Shown: positions 16,167 to 25,458 of the stretch, piece after piece
Layout of the letters: every line of letters begins with the position of its first letter
Position numbering within the stretch: position 1 is the first letter of the stretch
Assembly (NCBI GenBank): GCA_002450015.1
Contig: DJYG01000057.1
Location: 1-56,443, forward strand
Reading direction: 5' to 3'
Length of the DNA: 56,443 bases
Source of the DNA: Cyanobacteria bacterium UBA6984
Lineage (GTDB): Bacteria > Cyanobacteriota > Vampirovibrionia > Gastranaerophilales > Gastranaerophilaceae
The notes under the pieces: model-generated
What the model saw: the letters and a program-made list of their open reading frames with translations, nothing else
What the model was told of the DNA's origin: nothing
Databases searched by the model: none
Position numbers and translations under genes: made by a program

Positions 16167-16539
16167 TGCTTTTCTCAATTAATTCTACTTCATTTCCGTC
16201 AGGATCTTTTACAAATGCAATTTTTGTTCCGCTGAAAATTACATAAGGCTCATAATAATATTCATATCCTAAAGAATGTAATTTTTCTGTAAACTCATCC
16301 ATTGACTTAACAGAAAATGCAAAATGTCCAAAGGCATTACCATTTTCATATCCGTTTTCTGGTGTTTCATCATTATATGTCAATTCTATTTGAGCTGTAT
16401 GTTCTTCATCTTCCAGATAATATAGTTCGCAATCTTCAAGTCGTTTCTTTTTTACAAAAGACATATTTAATAATTTTTCATAAAAATCTAGTGATTTTTG
16501 TAAATTTTTAACTCTTATCATTGCATGTAAAAATTTCAT
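16159..16539 (-). CDS. Glyoxalase I-like VOC protein
   Basis: 126-aa VOC-fold protein resembling lactoylglutathione lyase, which detoxifies methylglyoxal. The four metal ligands of GloA can be placed: His5 (LHAMIRV), a Glu in QIELTYN, a His in GHFAFSV and the last Glu in NEVELIEK. Spacing and length suit the short Ni/Co-type GloA. Many VOC proteins have other substrates, so the reaction is likely but not certain. It shares one base with the ispF stop (TAATG). Confidence 0.85.
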   Translation of the reverse strand: MKFLHAMIRVKNLQKSLDFYEKLLNMSFVKKKRLEDCELYYLEDEEHTAQIELTYNDETPENGYENGNAFGHFAFSVKSMDEFTEKLHSLGYEYYYEPYVIFSGTKIAFVKDPDGNEVELIEKSNA

Positions 16540-17018
16540 TATACTTCCTTTCTTAGCATTACAACAGCGTGAGCTTCAATTGCTATTTTTTCACCTACTG
16601 CATCCATTTTTTCATTTGTTTTTGCTTTTATTGATAACAAATTTATATCAATCATAAGTTCATGTGCAAGTTTTTCTCTCATTTTTTGAATGTAAGGTTT
16701 CATTTTGGGTTCTTGAGCAATAATATTACAATCTATATTATTTATAACATAGCCTTCGTCTTGCACCAATTGCAAAGCTCGTTTTAGTAATAACACGCTT
16801 GATACATCTTTATATTCTTCATCTGTATCCGGAAAATGCGTACCTATATCACCAAGTGCTAATGCACCAAACATTGCGTCAATTATTGCATGAATTAAAA
16901 CATCAGCATCAGAATGCCCCAGAAGACCTTTTTCGTATGGTATTTTTATTCCGCCTATAATTAAATCCCTATTATAATCGAGTTTGTGAATGTCGTAGCC
17001 TAAACCAATTCTATACAT
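16539..17018 (-). CDS. ispF: 2-C-methyl-D-erythritol 2,4-cyclodiphosphate synthase
   Basis: MEP-pathway enzyme of isoprenoid synthesis. 159 aa, normal length. The zinc ligands are in GYDIHKL (Asp, His) and the His of LIHAIIDAMFGA; GHSDADVL and DIGTHFPDTDEEYK complete the signature. The ATG at 17018 has AGGTG close upstream; an in-frame GTG 6 nt earlier is possible. It overlaps the HAD gene by 8 nt. Confidence 0.95.
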   Translation of the reverse strand: MYRIGLGYDIHKLDYNRDLIIGGIKIPYEKGLLGHSDADVLIHAIIDAMFGALALGDIGTHFPDTDEEYKDVSSVLLLKRALQLVQDEGYVINNIDCNIIAQEPKMKPYIQKMREKLAHELMIDINLLSIKAKTNEKMDAVGEKIAIEAHAVVMLRKEV

Positions 17019-17814
17019 TTGCACCTGCTTTTACATATCTTTCAACAGCTTTTATAAAACCGTCATTATCAACAGTATCTGTTACAAAATCTGCAATAGA
17101 TTTTAGTTGTTCGGTTGCATTTCCCATTGCTACTTTTATTCCGCCTGACATTAGTAATTCTAAATCATTGTTGTGATCGCCTATTGCTAAAATTTCTTCT
17201 TTTTTTATTCCGTAAAAATCTTGTATGCATTTTAAACCATCGCCCTTTGTTGCTTCTTTATGGCATACTTCGCAGAAGAAATCAGTTGATTTTACAATAT
17301 ATAATTCAGGAAAATCTTTTTGCAGTTGCTCTGCCACTCGTGTAACTTTTTGAGCATCGTTGTAGTCAATCATAAGAATTTTATTCACATTCTCTATTTT
17401 TAAATTTTCAAATGGACAAACATTAAACGGTATATGCTGGTGACTTGCATATTTACGAGTAAAATCATTTTCTTTTTCTACATACAAATCATCATTCATA
17501 TATAAATTAATATGAATATCTTGTTTTAATGCCCATTTTAAAATTCGTTGTGACGTTTCGTTAGGTATATATCTTTCATACAGAACTTGTTCTTTATTTC
17601 TTACCAAAGCTCCCTGATATGAAACGATAGGAGTTTTTAGTCTCAATTTATCTGCAATTTTTTGAGCTGATTTATGCATTCTTCCCGTAACCAAAACAAC
17701 TTTTATTCCATTGTTATCCAGTTCTTGTATATAGTCTATTACAGATTGATGAAAATCTTCCGTATATCCTAAAATTGTTCCGTCTATGTCTGTTGCTACT
17801 AACTTTATAGTCAT
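17011..17814 (-). CDS. Cof-type HAD phosphatase
   Basis: 267-aa HAD-superfamily hydrolase with a C2B cap. Motif I is VATDIDGTILG, motif II LVTGRMH, motif III a Lys in KEATKGDGLK, and motif IV GDHNNDLELL. Such enzymes dephosphorylate sugar phosphates, FMN or PLP precursors; the substrate is not predictable. The ATG at 17814 has AAAGGA 7 nt upstream and begins at the conserved N-terminus, so the 13-codon upstream extension is rejected. It starts 2 nt after the Nudix stop. Confidence 0.9.
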   Translation of the reverse strand: MTIKLVATDIDGTILGYTEDFHQSVIDYIQELDNNGIKVVLVTGRMHKSAQKIADKLRLKTPIVSYQGALVRNKEQVLYERYIPNETSQRILKWALKQDIHINLYMNDDLYVEKENDFTRKYASHQHIPFNVCPFENLKIENVNKILMIDYNDAQKVTRVAEQLQKDFPELYIVKSTDFFCEVCHKEATKGDGLKCIQDFYGIKKEEILAIGDHNNDLELLMSGGIKVAMGNATEQLKSIADFVTDTVDNDGFIKAVERYVKAGANV

Positions 17815-17816
17815 AT

Positions 17817-18350
17817 TTATTCCTTTATTTTGTAGGCTCTCAATAAAGCACATAATGTTTTTGAATCGTTTATTTCACCGTCTTTTATCATTCTAAATAC
17901 ATCATTTATATTGTATTCTAAAGCTTGTATTATTTCACCCTCATCAGGATTAGGCTTTGTGTATGTTAAATCTTTTGCGTAGTATAAGTATAATTTTTCG
18001 TCGCAAATTCCCGGTGTTGTATATATATAACCTAGAGATTTCCAAGATTTTGCAACATAACCTGTTTCTTCTTCAAGTTCTCTTGGTGCAGCATCATTAG
18101 GATTTTCTCCATATTCAAGCTTTCCTGCCGGAAGTTCTAATGAAACTGATTTTAACGGATAACGGAATTGTTTTACCATTAAAATAGTATTTTCATCTTT
18201 TTCTGCCACAATTACAACACCACCTGGGTGTCTTATTACTTCTCTGAAACTTCTGTGTCCATCTGAAGTTTCTATATCATCGTAATCTACAAATACGACT
18301 TTACCATCATAAACTCTTTTTGTTGATAGTGTTTTTTCAGTAAATTCCAT
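17817..18350 (-). CDS. ADP-ribose pyrophosphatase-like Nudix hydrolase
   Basis: 177 aa. The Nudix box is complete: GKLEYGENPNDAAPRELEEE followed by TGY, matching GX5EX7REUXEEXGU. The ELPAGKLE lead-in and downstream YTTPGICDEKLYLY are typical of the NudF/ADPRase clade that splits ADP-ribose to AMP and ribose-5-P. GAGGGA precedes the ATG. It lies in the operon with the SLOG-domain gene, of interest because SLOG folds bind nucleotide-derived ligands. Confidence 0.92.
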   Translation of the reverse strand: MEFTEKTLSTKRVYDGKVVFVDYDDIETSDGHRSFREVIRHPGGVVIVAEKDENTILMVKQFRYPLKSVSLELPAGKLEYGENPNDAAPRELEEETGYVAKSWKSLGYIYTTPGICDEKLYLYYAKDLTYTKPNPDEGEIIQALEYNINDVFRMIKDGEINDSKTLCALLRAYKIKE

Positions 18351-18358
18351 TCTTCCCT

Positions 18359-19528
18359 CTATAATGCTTGTATAATTAATTTTATATTTTCATCCGTTAC
18401 GTTTTTAAGTGCAGTTTTTTTATCTTCGGTTGTTAATTCGTTTAATGATTTTATAACTTCTACGGATTTTAGAATTAAAGTTTGATTATGCCCTGATAAT
18501 AAAGGTCTTACTATTTCGGCATTTTTTACTAATTCTAATGCAGGATATATAAAATTACTATTTTCATTAACTTCTGATTTTATAAAGTTATCTAAATTTT
18601 CATCAATATTGTTGTTTAACAATTCTTTTATTGCATAAACTTCATCTTTTGTATTTTTGTCTTCATCAAATAAATATTCATCATTTTCTGTTAATTGATT
18701 AAATTTATTTTTAGCTGTAAGCAATATAATTGCATTTTTGGCATTTGGTTCAGAAAATATTAAATTTTCGAAAATTTCATATAACTGAAATGTAAAAATA
18801 TTACTCAATGGAACAATTTCACCCAAACCTTGTAAGATATTATTTATAGCAAGCAGTGTATTTTCGTAATGTTCAGAATTAAGTAAATCTAAAAAACTTT
18901 CCATATAACCAATTTCGCTGGCAATATATTCTGAAACAGAAGATTTTTTCATTGCTTCAAAAATTTTGGCTATGGCATTTTTTTCTCCGTAAGCAGATAA
19001 AAATTTTACAGCTGAAAGAACTTCAAAATCATCGTTTGAAGTTAATTTTTGGTAAGCTTCATCTATGCAGGTTTTTTCTTTTAACGAAGATAATGCTTCT
19101 GCGCAATTGTAAGCAAGATATTCATTTCCAGAGTAAGAATTTTCTTTTAATTTATCAATAACACTTTGTTCATCTACAAAAGAAAAATATTTTGCAGCAT
19201 AAGATTTTTGACTATCATTACCATTTTCCAGTAATTCTTCCATTTTATTTTTAATATCATTATCGCCTAATTTTGCAAGTGTTTCCGCAATAAATGTATC
19301 ATAGGATGGTGAATAATAATCCAAAAAATATAAAAGGGTTTTATAATTATCCTTGTTACAAGCCTGTTGCAATCTTTTTGCAACATTTTGTTTTATAAAG
19401 TCGAACAAAAAATCATCTTTTGAAATAAGTTCTTCAAAAGCCTTAACATCAGCATCATTTATAATATGTGCAGCAGCTTGCTCATATTCGTGCTTATTCT
19501 TACCTGTAAGTTGCTTAATTAGGTCCAT
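18359..19528 (-). CDS. HEAT-like repeat protein
   Basis: 389 aa, acidic and all alpha-helical in appearance, with repeating helix pairs about every 30-35 residues (for example SQKSYAAKYFSFVDEQSVID, then NEYLAYNCAEALSSLK, then FEVLSAVKFLSAYGEKNAI). The first half fits HEAT or PBS-lyase-like repeats; the second half is less regular. Probably a protein-binding scaffold in the cytosol. It starts 2 nt after the SLOG gene's stop and 8 nt before the Nudix gene. Confidence 0.7.
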   Translation of the reverse strand: MDLIKQLTGKNKHEYEQAAAHIINDADVKAFEELISKDDFLFDFIKQNVAKRLQQACNKDNYKTLLYFLDYYSPSYDTFIAETLAKLGDNDIKNKMEELLENGNDSQKSYAAKYFSFVDEQSVIDKLKENSYSGNEYLAYNCAEALSSLKEKTCIDEAYQKLTSNDDFEVLSAVKFLSAYGEKNAIAKIFEAMKKSSVSEYIASEIGYMESFLDLLNSEHYENTLLAINNILQGLGEIVPLSNIFTFQLYEIFENLIFSEPNAKNAIILLTAKNKFNQLTENDEYLFDEDKNTKDEVYAIKELLNNNIDENLDNFIKSEVNENSNFIYPALELVKNAEIVRPLLSGHNQTLILKSVEVIKSLNELTTEDKKTALKNVTDENIKLIIQAL

Positions 19529-19530
19529 GA

Positions 19531-20121
19531 CTAGTCAAGGTAGAAAGCAGTAATAACTTTATGACCTTCTTCTGCGTATTCAATAGCACCGTGCAAAGTT
19601 TTACTTGTGTGAGATAAGAAACAAATTAATTGATTGCAATCATCAATTATTTCTCTGTTACAAACTCTTGATGCGTCAGCCAATGTCATCATAGCTCTAT
19701 CAGGGTGTTCAACAATATTTGGAACACCAATCAATTGATCTTGAACGTCAGAAGGTTGTTGACCAATAGTTTGAGGTAAAATAACTTTTAATTTATCAGG
19801 GTTAGCCTTCATAGCACCACGAATAGTAGCTGCGTTTGTACCTGAAGAACCCCCGGATGTTATAATGGTATTGCCTTGTTGTGCAAGGGCAGTAACTAAT
19901 GTTTCAATAATTTGCTGGTGTGTAATTGCAAGATTTCTGCTGCCGATAACCGCAATTCTTTTTGCAGATTGCTGAATTGTTGCTAATTCCATAGCAAGCT
20001 CATCAACCGTATTAGGAGAATCATCAGAAACTGAATCTAAGTCATCAATAGGAACCATGATTGAACCTTGATTTTCGCCTTCGCCTTCACCTAATAATTT
20101 AATTGTTTCCATTTCTGCCAT
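19531..20121 (-). CDS. SLOG/DprA-like Rossmann protein
   Basis: 196 aa. Residues 55-180 form a SLOG Rossmann fold with RIAVIGSRNLAITHQQIIET, TIITSGGSSGTNAATIRGAM and a KVILPQTIGQQPSD segment; the GS and GGS loops are the ligand-binding sites of DprA/LOG proteins. Similar short cyanobacterial proteins are often labelled DNA recombination-mediator protein A, but there is no DprA SAM or winged-helix domain, so a role in DNA uptake is not supported. The N-terminal 50 residues are acidic. AGGTAGGA precedes ATG 20121; an in-frame TTG further upstream is less likely. First gene of a seven-gene operon. Confidence 0.75.
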   Translation of the reverse strand: MAEMETIKLLGEGEGENQGSIMVPIDDLDSVSDDSPNTVDELAMELATIQQSAKRIAVIGSRNLAITHQQIIETLVTALAQQGNTIITSGGSSGTNAATIRGAMKANPDKLKVILPQTIGQQPSDVQDQLIGVPNIVEHPDRAMMTLADASRVCNREIIDDCNQLICFLSHTSKTLHGAIEYAEEGHKVITAFYLD

Positions 20122-20153
20122 TTTTCCTACCTTTTGCAAATTTATTTATTTGT

Positions 20154-20168
20154 TATTATAATTATAAT
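20154..20168. promoter_or_regulatory. Divergent promoter region, two TATAAT-like boxes
   Basis: The palindromic stretch ATTATAATTATAAT offers a -10 box on both strands between the SLOG operon and pcrA. Confidence 0.45.
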
Positions 20169-20198
20169 AGCATAAAAATAATTTTGTGAATAGGGGAT

Positions 20199-22667
20199 AT
20201 GGAAAATATATTAGATAATCTTAACGAAAGGCAGATTGAAGCTGTTAAAACGACGAAAGGACCTCTTTTAGTTCTTGCAGGAGCTGGTTCTGGGAAAACA
20301 AAAGTTTTAACATCACGTATTGCATACTTAGTGCAAAATGGTGTCAAACCAAGAGAAATTCTTGCCGTTACGTTTACTAATAAAGCCGCAAAAGAAATGA
20401 AAGAACGTTTATCTTCAATTTTGGGTGAAGAAATCGTTAAATATATGTGGGTTGGAACATTTCACAGTATTTGCGGAAGAATTTTAAGACAGGATATTGA
20501 AAATTATGTATTTCCATCGGGAAGAAAACTTGATAAAAATTTTACGATATACGATGATTCTGATTGCATGACCGTTATAAAAAATGCAATAAAAAAATTA
20601 AATATAGATGATAAAGTTTATCAACCAAAATATGTTAGAGCTGTTATATCAAATGCAAAAAATAAAATGGAAGATGCAAATCAATTTGCAACATTTGCAA
20701 GAGATTTCAAAGCTCAAAAAATTTCTTCGATATTTGAAGAATATGAAAATACTTTAAATAAAAATAATGCAATAGATTTCGATGATATGCTTATGCTTGC
20801 TGTTAAGCTATTTGAGCAAAATCAACAAGTCAGAGAAAAATATTATTCTCGTTTTACTCATATTCTTGTTGATGAATTTCAAGATACAAATGTCGCACAG
20901 TACAAACTTGTAAATATGCTTTTTACAAATTTGCAAGATGAAATCCCTGCCGAAAGGTCTTTATGCGTTGTCGGAGATGTTGACCAATCAATATATAGCT
21001 GGAGAGGTGCAGATTATAAAATTATTTTAGGATTTCAAAAAGATTTTCTTAATACAAAAATAATCAAGCTGGAACAAAATTATCGTTCAACAGAAAATAT
21101 TTTAAAAGCTGCAAATGCAATTATTGAAAATAATGAAGAACGTGTAGATAAAGTTCTTTTTTCACAAAAAGGCGATGGTGAAAAAATTCATTACTACGAA
21201 GCTCAAGATGATTCTGATGAAGCAAATTTTATTGCAAATACAATTAAAGCAGAAAGCGGTGAAGATTATAACAGATATGCAATTTTATACCGAACAAATG
21301 CACAATCACGCTCAATTGAAGAAGCATGCATGGCTCAGGGTATTCCATATCGTGTATATGGAGGTATGAAGTTTTATGACAGGCAAGAAATTAAAGATGC
21401 TATTGCTTATTTAAAATTAATCTACAATCCTGATGATTCACAAAGTTTTAAGCGTATAGTTAATGTACCAAAACGTGCTATTGGTGAAACATCGGTGTCA
21501 AATCTTCAAAAATTTGCAGATGAACACGATATGAGTCTTATGTCTGCAATAGATATTATTGATGAATCTGACTTGACAGCTAAAACAAAAACAAAATTTA
21601 AAGAATTTAAAGCTTTAATAGAAAAATTTATGCAAGTTTCCGGCAGTTACAAACTTCCTGAATTTTTAGGTTTAGTTCTTGAACAATCAGGTTATATTAG
21701 AATGCTTCAAACAGAAGGGACTCCTGAAGATGAGGCAAGAATAGAAAACTTACAAGAGTTAATAAATGTTGCCTCAGATTTTGAACCCGAAGATTTGAAT
21801 AATGTTTTAGGTGAATTTTTGTCACAAGTTGCTCTTGTTTCTGATATAGACGGAATGGATGTAATCGCAAACAATGTTACACTAATGACACTCCACTCTG
21901 CAAAAGGATTGGAATTTCCTGTCGTATTTTTGGCTGGTCTTGAAGAAGGTACATTCCCTCATATAAGAACTTTTAATTCCCCAAGCGAATTAGAAGAAGA
22001 ACGACGTTTAATGTATGTTGGTGTTACAAGAGCGGAAGAGGAATTATATTTATCATCTGCAAAACGCAGACAATGCTGGGGTGAGTATAAATATTACAAT
22101 CCGAGCAGATTTTTAGAAGAAATTCCGTCAGAACTCCTTGATACAATGTCATCTTCAAGTTCTATAACAAGTCAATCTACATTTAAAAGTGCTGTTCAAA
22201 AAATTAGAGCTACTTCAGATTCAGATGGGTATGTAAAACCAACAACCGGATTTGGTGCAAGTTTTGTTGCACCTTCCAGAAAAAAATACGAAAGTCCAAA
22301 ATATTCTTCAACTCAAGTGCAAAGAACTCCTAATAAGACTTTTGTAAAAAAATCACTAATTAATAAACAAAAAGAAGAAGAAAAATTAAAGGCTTTTTTT
22401 GCGGATAACAAAGTAAAACGATTAATGGAAGCGCAAAAACAAAAAGAATTAGAGCAAGAACGTATAAAAGAAGAAGAACGTAAAAAACAAGAGGAAGAAA
22501 TTCAATATTTCTTTTCCAAAGGTGAAAAAGTTTTTCATGAACATCTTGGATTTGGTGAAGTTCTTGATGTTATCGAAGTTGGTGAAAGTTTAATGTACAC
22601 AATTGAATTTGCAAAATTTGGCAAAAAAGCTATGGATGCAAACTACGCAAGACTTCAAAAAGTTTAG
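20199..22667 (+). CDS. pcrA: UvrD/PcrA-type ATP-dependent DNA helicase
   Basis: SF1A 3'-5' helicase for nucleotide excision repair and removal of blocked replication or RecA filaments. 822 aa. Q-motif LNERQIEAVKTTKGP, Walker A GAGSGKT, TFTNKAAKEMKER, DEFQDTN, GDVDQSIYSWRGA, LEQNYRST, TLMTLHSAKGLEFP and VGVTRAEEELY are all present. After a charged coiled segment (residues about 705-765) the C-terminus is a Tudor-like domain (FHEHLGFGEVLDVIEVGE) as in PcrA, which contacts RNA polymerase. AGGGGAT precedes the start. Confidence 0.95.
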   Translation: MENILDNLNERQIEAVKTTKGPLLVLAGAGSGKTKVLTSRIAYLVQNGVKPREILAVTFTNKAAKEMKERLSSILGEEIVKYMWVGTFHSICGRILRQDIENYVFPSGRKLDKNFTIYDDSDCMTVIKNAIKKLNIDDKVYQPKYVRAVISNAKNKMEDANQFATFARDFKAQKISSIFEEYENTLNKNNAIDFDDMLMLAVKLFEQNQQVREKYYSRFTHILVDEFQDTNVAQYKLVNMLFTNLQDEIPAERSLCVVGDVDQSIYSWRGADYKIILGFQKDFLNTKIIKLEQNYRSTENILKAANAIIENNEERVDKVLFSQKGDGEKIHYYEAQDDSDEANFIANTIKAESGEDYNRYAILYRTNAQSRSIEEACMAQGIPYRVYGGMKFYDRQEIKDAIAYLKLIYNPDDSQSFKRIVNVPKRAIGETSVSNLQKFADEHDMSLMSAIDIIDESDLTAKTKTKFKEFKALIEKFMQVSGSYKLPEFLGLVLEQSGYIRMLQTEGTPEDEARIENLQELINVASDFEPEDLNNVLGEFLSQVALVSDIDGMDVIANNVTLMTLHSAKGLEFPVVFLAGLEEGTFPHIRTFNSPSELEEERRLMYVGVTRAEEELYLSSAKRRQCWGEYKYYNPSRFLEEIPSELLDTMSSSSSITSQSTFKSAVQKIRATSDSDGYVKPTTGFGASFVAPSRKKYESPKYSSTQVQRTPNKTFVKKSLINKQKEEEKLKAFFADNKVKRLMEAQKQKELEQERIKEEERKKQEEEIQYFFSKGEKVFHEHLGFGEVLDVIEVGESLMYTIEFAKFGKKAMDANYARLQKV

Positions 22668-23783
22668 TTATAATACCATATCTTCGAAATTGGTTGTGTC
22701 ATTATAGCTGTACATGTGTATAAAAGTATATAATGCATCAGGCATAAAGAATTTTGTACCCAATTCAAGCATTGTTCTAATAGCTTCTTTGCTGTTTTTA
22801 ATCAATGTTTTTGTACGATTAAAGCATAAGTTATCAAAATAGTTGCAAATATGTATTATCTGACTTTCTTTTGAAATTAAATCTCCGGATTTGTTCATAG
22901 GATATCCTGAGCCATCATTATTTTCGTGGTGTTCCAACGCTACCAGTGCTATATTTTCAGGCATTTCTAAATCTTCTTTTAAAATTTTATACCCTATTGA
23001 AGTATGATATTGCAGTTCTTGCTGTTCTTGTTTTGAAAGGTTTTGTTTTGTTACAAGTTCAGGATTTATTTTAGTTTTGCCTATATCATGTAGTAGTCCT
23101 GCTAAAACGATGTCTGAAATCATAGCTTCCGATAAATTCATTTTTTGTGCAATTAAACCTGCAAGAATAGCAACATTAAGAGCGTGACACTTTTGATATT
23201 CTCCAATAAGCTTAATTTGTGATGAATACACAAGTCCATTGCTTCTATAAATTATATCTTGTAATATTTTATCTCTTATGTTCAAAAATAAATTAGCTGT
23301 TTCACTATTAGGACGCTCAAATAAACCGCTTATTGTTTCATAATAAAAAGCTTTTAATTTTATTTGGTTTTGAGGATCAATTTTTGATTTTTTATTAACA
23401 GGTCCTTTATAATTCATTATGCTGATTTCATCAACAACTGTATTACTTTTAAGTATTTGATTAGGATTCATATCAAATACTTCAACAACCTTATTTCTTT
23501 CTTTGGCAATTTTTGAATATTCTTCAAACAGTAAATCTAAGTCTTCTTTTGTAGCTTCTTGCTGTACAACAGTGAGTCCTGATTGTTCAATATCTTCATC
23601 AGGCTCAGCAATATCCAATTCGCTTTCATCATCTCTGTATATAATAGAAAGCTGTTTTAGTTGTAACAATTTACCGGGAGTAAGAATTTCTCCGGAGGAA
23701 AAAACTTTTTCTCCATATTCTGAATAGATGTTAAATGGTAAAATTTTGTAATTAATTAATTCTTCAGTAGTTATAACTTTCAT
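22668..23783 (-). CDS. HD-GYP cyclic-di-GMP phosphodiesterase
   Basis: 371 aa from ATG 23783; the upstream extension is rejected because it passes through a promoter. The N-terminal 150 residues are a DUF3391-like or unknown region. The HD-GYP domain (about 185-350) has His200, LLHDIGK (His232-Asp233), His260, EHHENNDGSGYP (His285, His286, GYP 293-295), so the metal site and GYP motif are intact. It should hydrolyse c-di-GMP to pGpG or GMP. It is soluble, with no TM segment. TATAAT lies exactly 6 nt before the ATG and there is no Shine-Dalgarno, so the mRNA is probably leaderless. Ends 0 nt from the pcrA stop (tail to tail). Confidence 0.9.
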   Translation of the reverse strand: MKVITTEELINYKILPFNIYSEYGEKVFSSGEILTPGKLLQLKQLSIIYRDDESELDIAEPDEDIEQSGLTVVQQEATKEDLDLLFEEYSKIAKERNKVVEVFDMNPNQILKSNTVVDEISIMNYKGPVNKKSKIDPQNQIKLKAFYYETISGLFERPNSETANLFLNIRDKILQDIIYRSNGLVYSSQIKLIGEYQKCHALNVAILAGLIAQKMNLSEAMISDIVLAGLLHDIGKTKINPELVTKQNLSKQEQQELQYHTSIGYKILKEDLEMPENIALVALEHHENNDGSGYPMNKSGDLISKESQIIHICNYFDNLCFNRTKTLIKNSKEAIRTMLELGTKFFMPDALYTFIHMYSYNDTTNFEDMVL

Positions 23784-23789
23784 ATATTT

Positions 23790-23795
23790 ATTATA
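23790..23795 (-). promoter_or_regulatory. -10 element of the HD-GYP gene, leaderless layout
   Basis: Perfect TATAAT on the minus strand, exactly 6 nt before ATG 23783. Confidence 0.6.
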
Positions 23796-23822
23796 CACAA
23801 ATATTAAAAAATTACACATAAA

Positions 23823-23890
23823 TAAAAAAAAAGCTATGAACAAAGTCATAGCTATTGATTAGGGATATGTGTATCGTCGTCTCTAAGGAG
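23823..23890 (-). ncRNA. Candidate small RNA or leader ending in a T9 terminator
   Basis: On the minus strand a hairpin AGCTATGA-ctttgt-TCATAGCT (23832-23853) is followed by nine T's. It lies upstream of the HD-GYP promoter, so it ends a separate short transcript. TATACT (23889-23894, minus strand) could be its -10; no good -35 is visible. The transcript would be about 60-65 nt, with no open frame. Confidence 0.45.
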
Positions 23891-24017
23891 TATAGTGTTA
23901 TATTAGCAGTTTTAAAAAAAATAAAATCATACATTTTTATGATTTATTAAGTTTATATAAAGGCATGCTAAAATTATGGTAAACTTTTTTTGTTGAGATT
24001 TTTATAGGAGATTGGAA

Positions 24018-25385
24018 ATGAAAACTGATTTTAAACATGTTCCGTTAGACGGAAAAGATATAACGGAAGAACAGATAAAGAAAATAATAAAGGATAAAAA
24101 CGTAAAATTTTTAGAATTACAATTTGTTGATATAAATGGTCAGGTAAAGAGTTTAACAATACCTTCCGAGCACATTGATAAGGCATTAGAAAATGAAATG
24201 ATGCTCGATGGTTCTTCGATTAAGGGTTTTAGAAATATTGAAACTTCAGACATGTTCTTTTATCCTGACAAAAATTCATTTGCAATCTTGCCTTGGAGAG
24301 AATTTGACGGAACAAATACGGCACGTTTAATATGTGATATTCATAATGCTGATGGAACACCTTTTGAAGGTTGTCCAAGATGTAATTTAAAACGTATGAT
24401 GGCTGAAGCAAAAAAATTAGGTTATTCAATGAACATGGGACCTGAAGTGGAATTTTTCTTGTTTAAGCGTGATGAAGAAAATCATCCGACAACAGAAAAA
24501 GTTGATAGAGCCGGTTATTATGATATTGGTCCTGATGATTTGGGTGAAGATATACGTGCAGAAATTGTTTTAACTCTGCAAGAAATGGGATTTGATATAG
24601 AAGCTTCACACCATGAAGTTGCAGACAGTCAACATGAAATTGATTTCAAATATGCTGATATTTTAACTGCTGCAGATAATGTTGTAACTTTTAAAATAGC
24701 AGTTAAAGCAATTGCCGCTCAATATGGTTTACACGCTACATTTATGGCAAAGCCAATATATGGAATAAATGGTTCAGGCATGCACTGTAATGTATCTTTA
24801 TTTAAAAATGGTAAAAATGCTTTTTATGATGAAAAAACCGATACAAAACTTTCAGATGTTGCAATGTACTCTATTGGCGGAATGCTAAAACACGTTAAGG
24901 GTATCACTGCGGTAACAAATCCGACAGTAAATAGTTTTAAACGTTTAGTTCCAGGGTATGAAGCTCCAGTTTATCTTGCTTGGTCACTGGCTAACAGAAG
25001 TGCATTGTTAAGAGTTCCTGCAAAACGTGGTAACGCAACAAGAGTCGAGCTACGTTCACCTGACCCGTCATGCAATCCTTATTTGGCTTTTGCTACAATT
25101 TTAGGTGCTTGTGTCGATGGTGTAAAAAATAAAATTCTGCCGCCAAAACAAGTTGGAACAAACATATATGCTTTAACACCTGAAGAAAGAAAAAGAAAAA
25201 GAATTGATTCGCTACCGGGCAGCCTTGCAGAGGCTCTTGCATTGCTTGAAAAATCAAAGGTTGCCAAAGAAGCTCTTGGAGAACATATTTTTAAAGAGTT
25301 TACAGAAACAAAACATAAAGAATGGGATTCTTTCAGAATTTACGTTTCTCAATGGGAACTTGATAAATATTTAGAAAGATACTAA
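24018..25385 (+). CDS. glnA: Glutamine synthetase, type I (alpha subgroup)
   Basis: ATP-dependent synthesis of glutamine from glutamate and ammonia. 455 aa. It has DGSSIKGF, the Mg ligands in GPEVEFFLF, NGSGMHCN, NPTVNSFKRLVPGYEAP and RVELRSPDPSCNPYLAFA. The NLY-type adenylylation segment of GSI-beta is replaced by NIYALTPEERKRKR and there is no 25-residue insertion. It is therefore the alpha type, normally controlled by feedback inhibition and repressor binding, not adenylylation. AGGAG lies 7 nt before ATG 24018; an in-frame TTG 6 nt earlier is rejected. A strong terminator follows. Confidence 0.95.
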   Translation: MKTDFKHVPLDGKDITEEQIKKIIKDKNVKFLELQFVDINGQVKSLTIPSEHIDKALENEMMLDGSSIKGFRNIETSDMFFYPDKNSFAILPWREFDGTNTARLICDIHNADGTPFEGCPRCNLKRMMAEAKKLGYSMNMGPEVEFFLFKRDEENHPTTEKVDRAGYYDIGPDDLGEDIRAEIVLTLQEMGFDIEASHHEVADSQHEIDFKYADILTAADNVVTFKIAVKAIAAQYGLHATFMAKPIYGINGSGMHCNVSLFKNGKNAFYDEKTDTKLSDVAMYSIGGMLKHVKGITAVTNPTVNSFKRLVPGYEAPVYLAWSLANRSALLRVPAKRGNATRVELRSPDPSCNPYLAFATILGACVDGVKNKILPPKQVGTNIYALTPEERKRKRIDSLPGSLAEALALLEKSKVAKEALGEHIFKEFTETKHKEWDSFRIYVSQWELDKYLERY

Positions 25386-25400
25386 ATTTTTATTCATATA

Positions 25401-25444
25401 AATGCAACTCGGCAATACTTAATTAAGTATTGCCGAGTTGCATT
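25401..25444. terminator. Bidirectional terminator, perfect 22-bp arms
   Basis: Perfect 44-nt palindrome whose arms run 25401-25422 and 25423-25444, ending in TTTTATTATT on the plus strand. It serves glnA and the convergent hydrolase-like gene. Confidence 0.9.
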
Positions 25445-25458
25445 TTATTATTGTCTTT

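Noticed and set aside
23860..24017. Glutamine riboswitch (glnA RNA) upstream of glnA
   Set aside because: I looked for the conserved glnA-motif core and did not find it; no alternative terminator precedes glnA on the plus strand.
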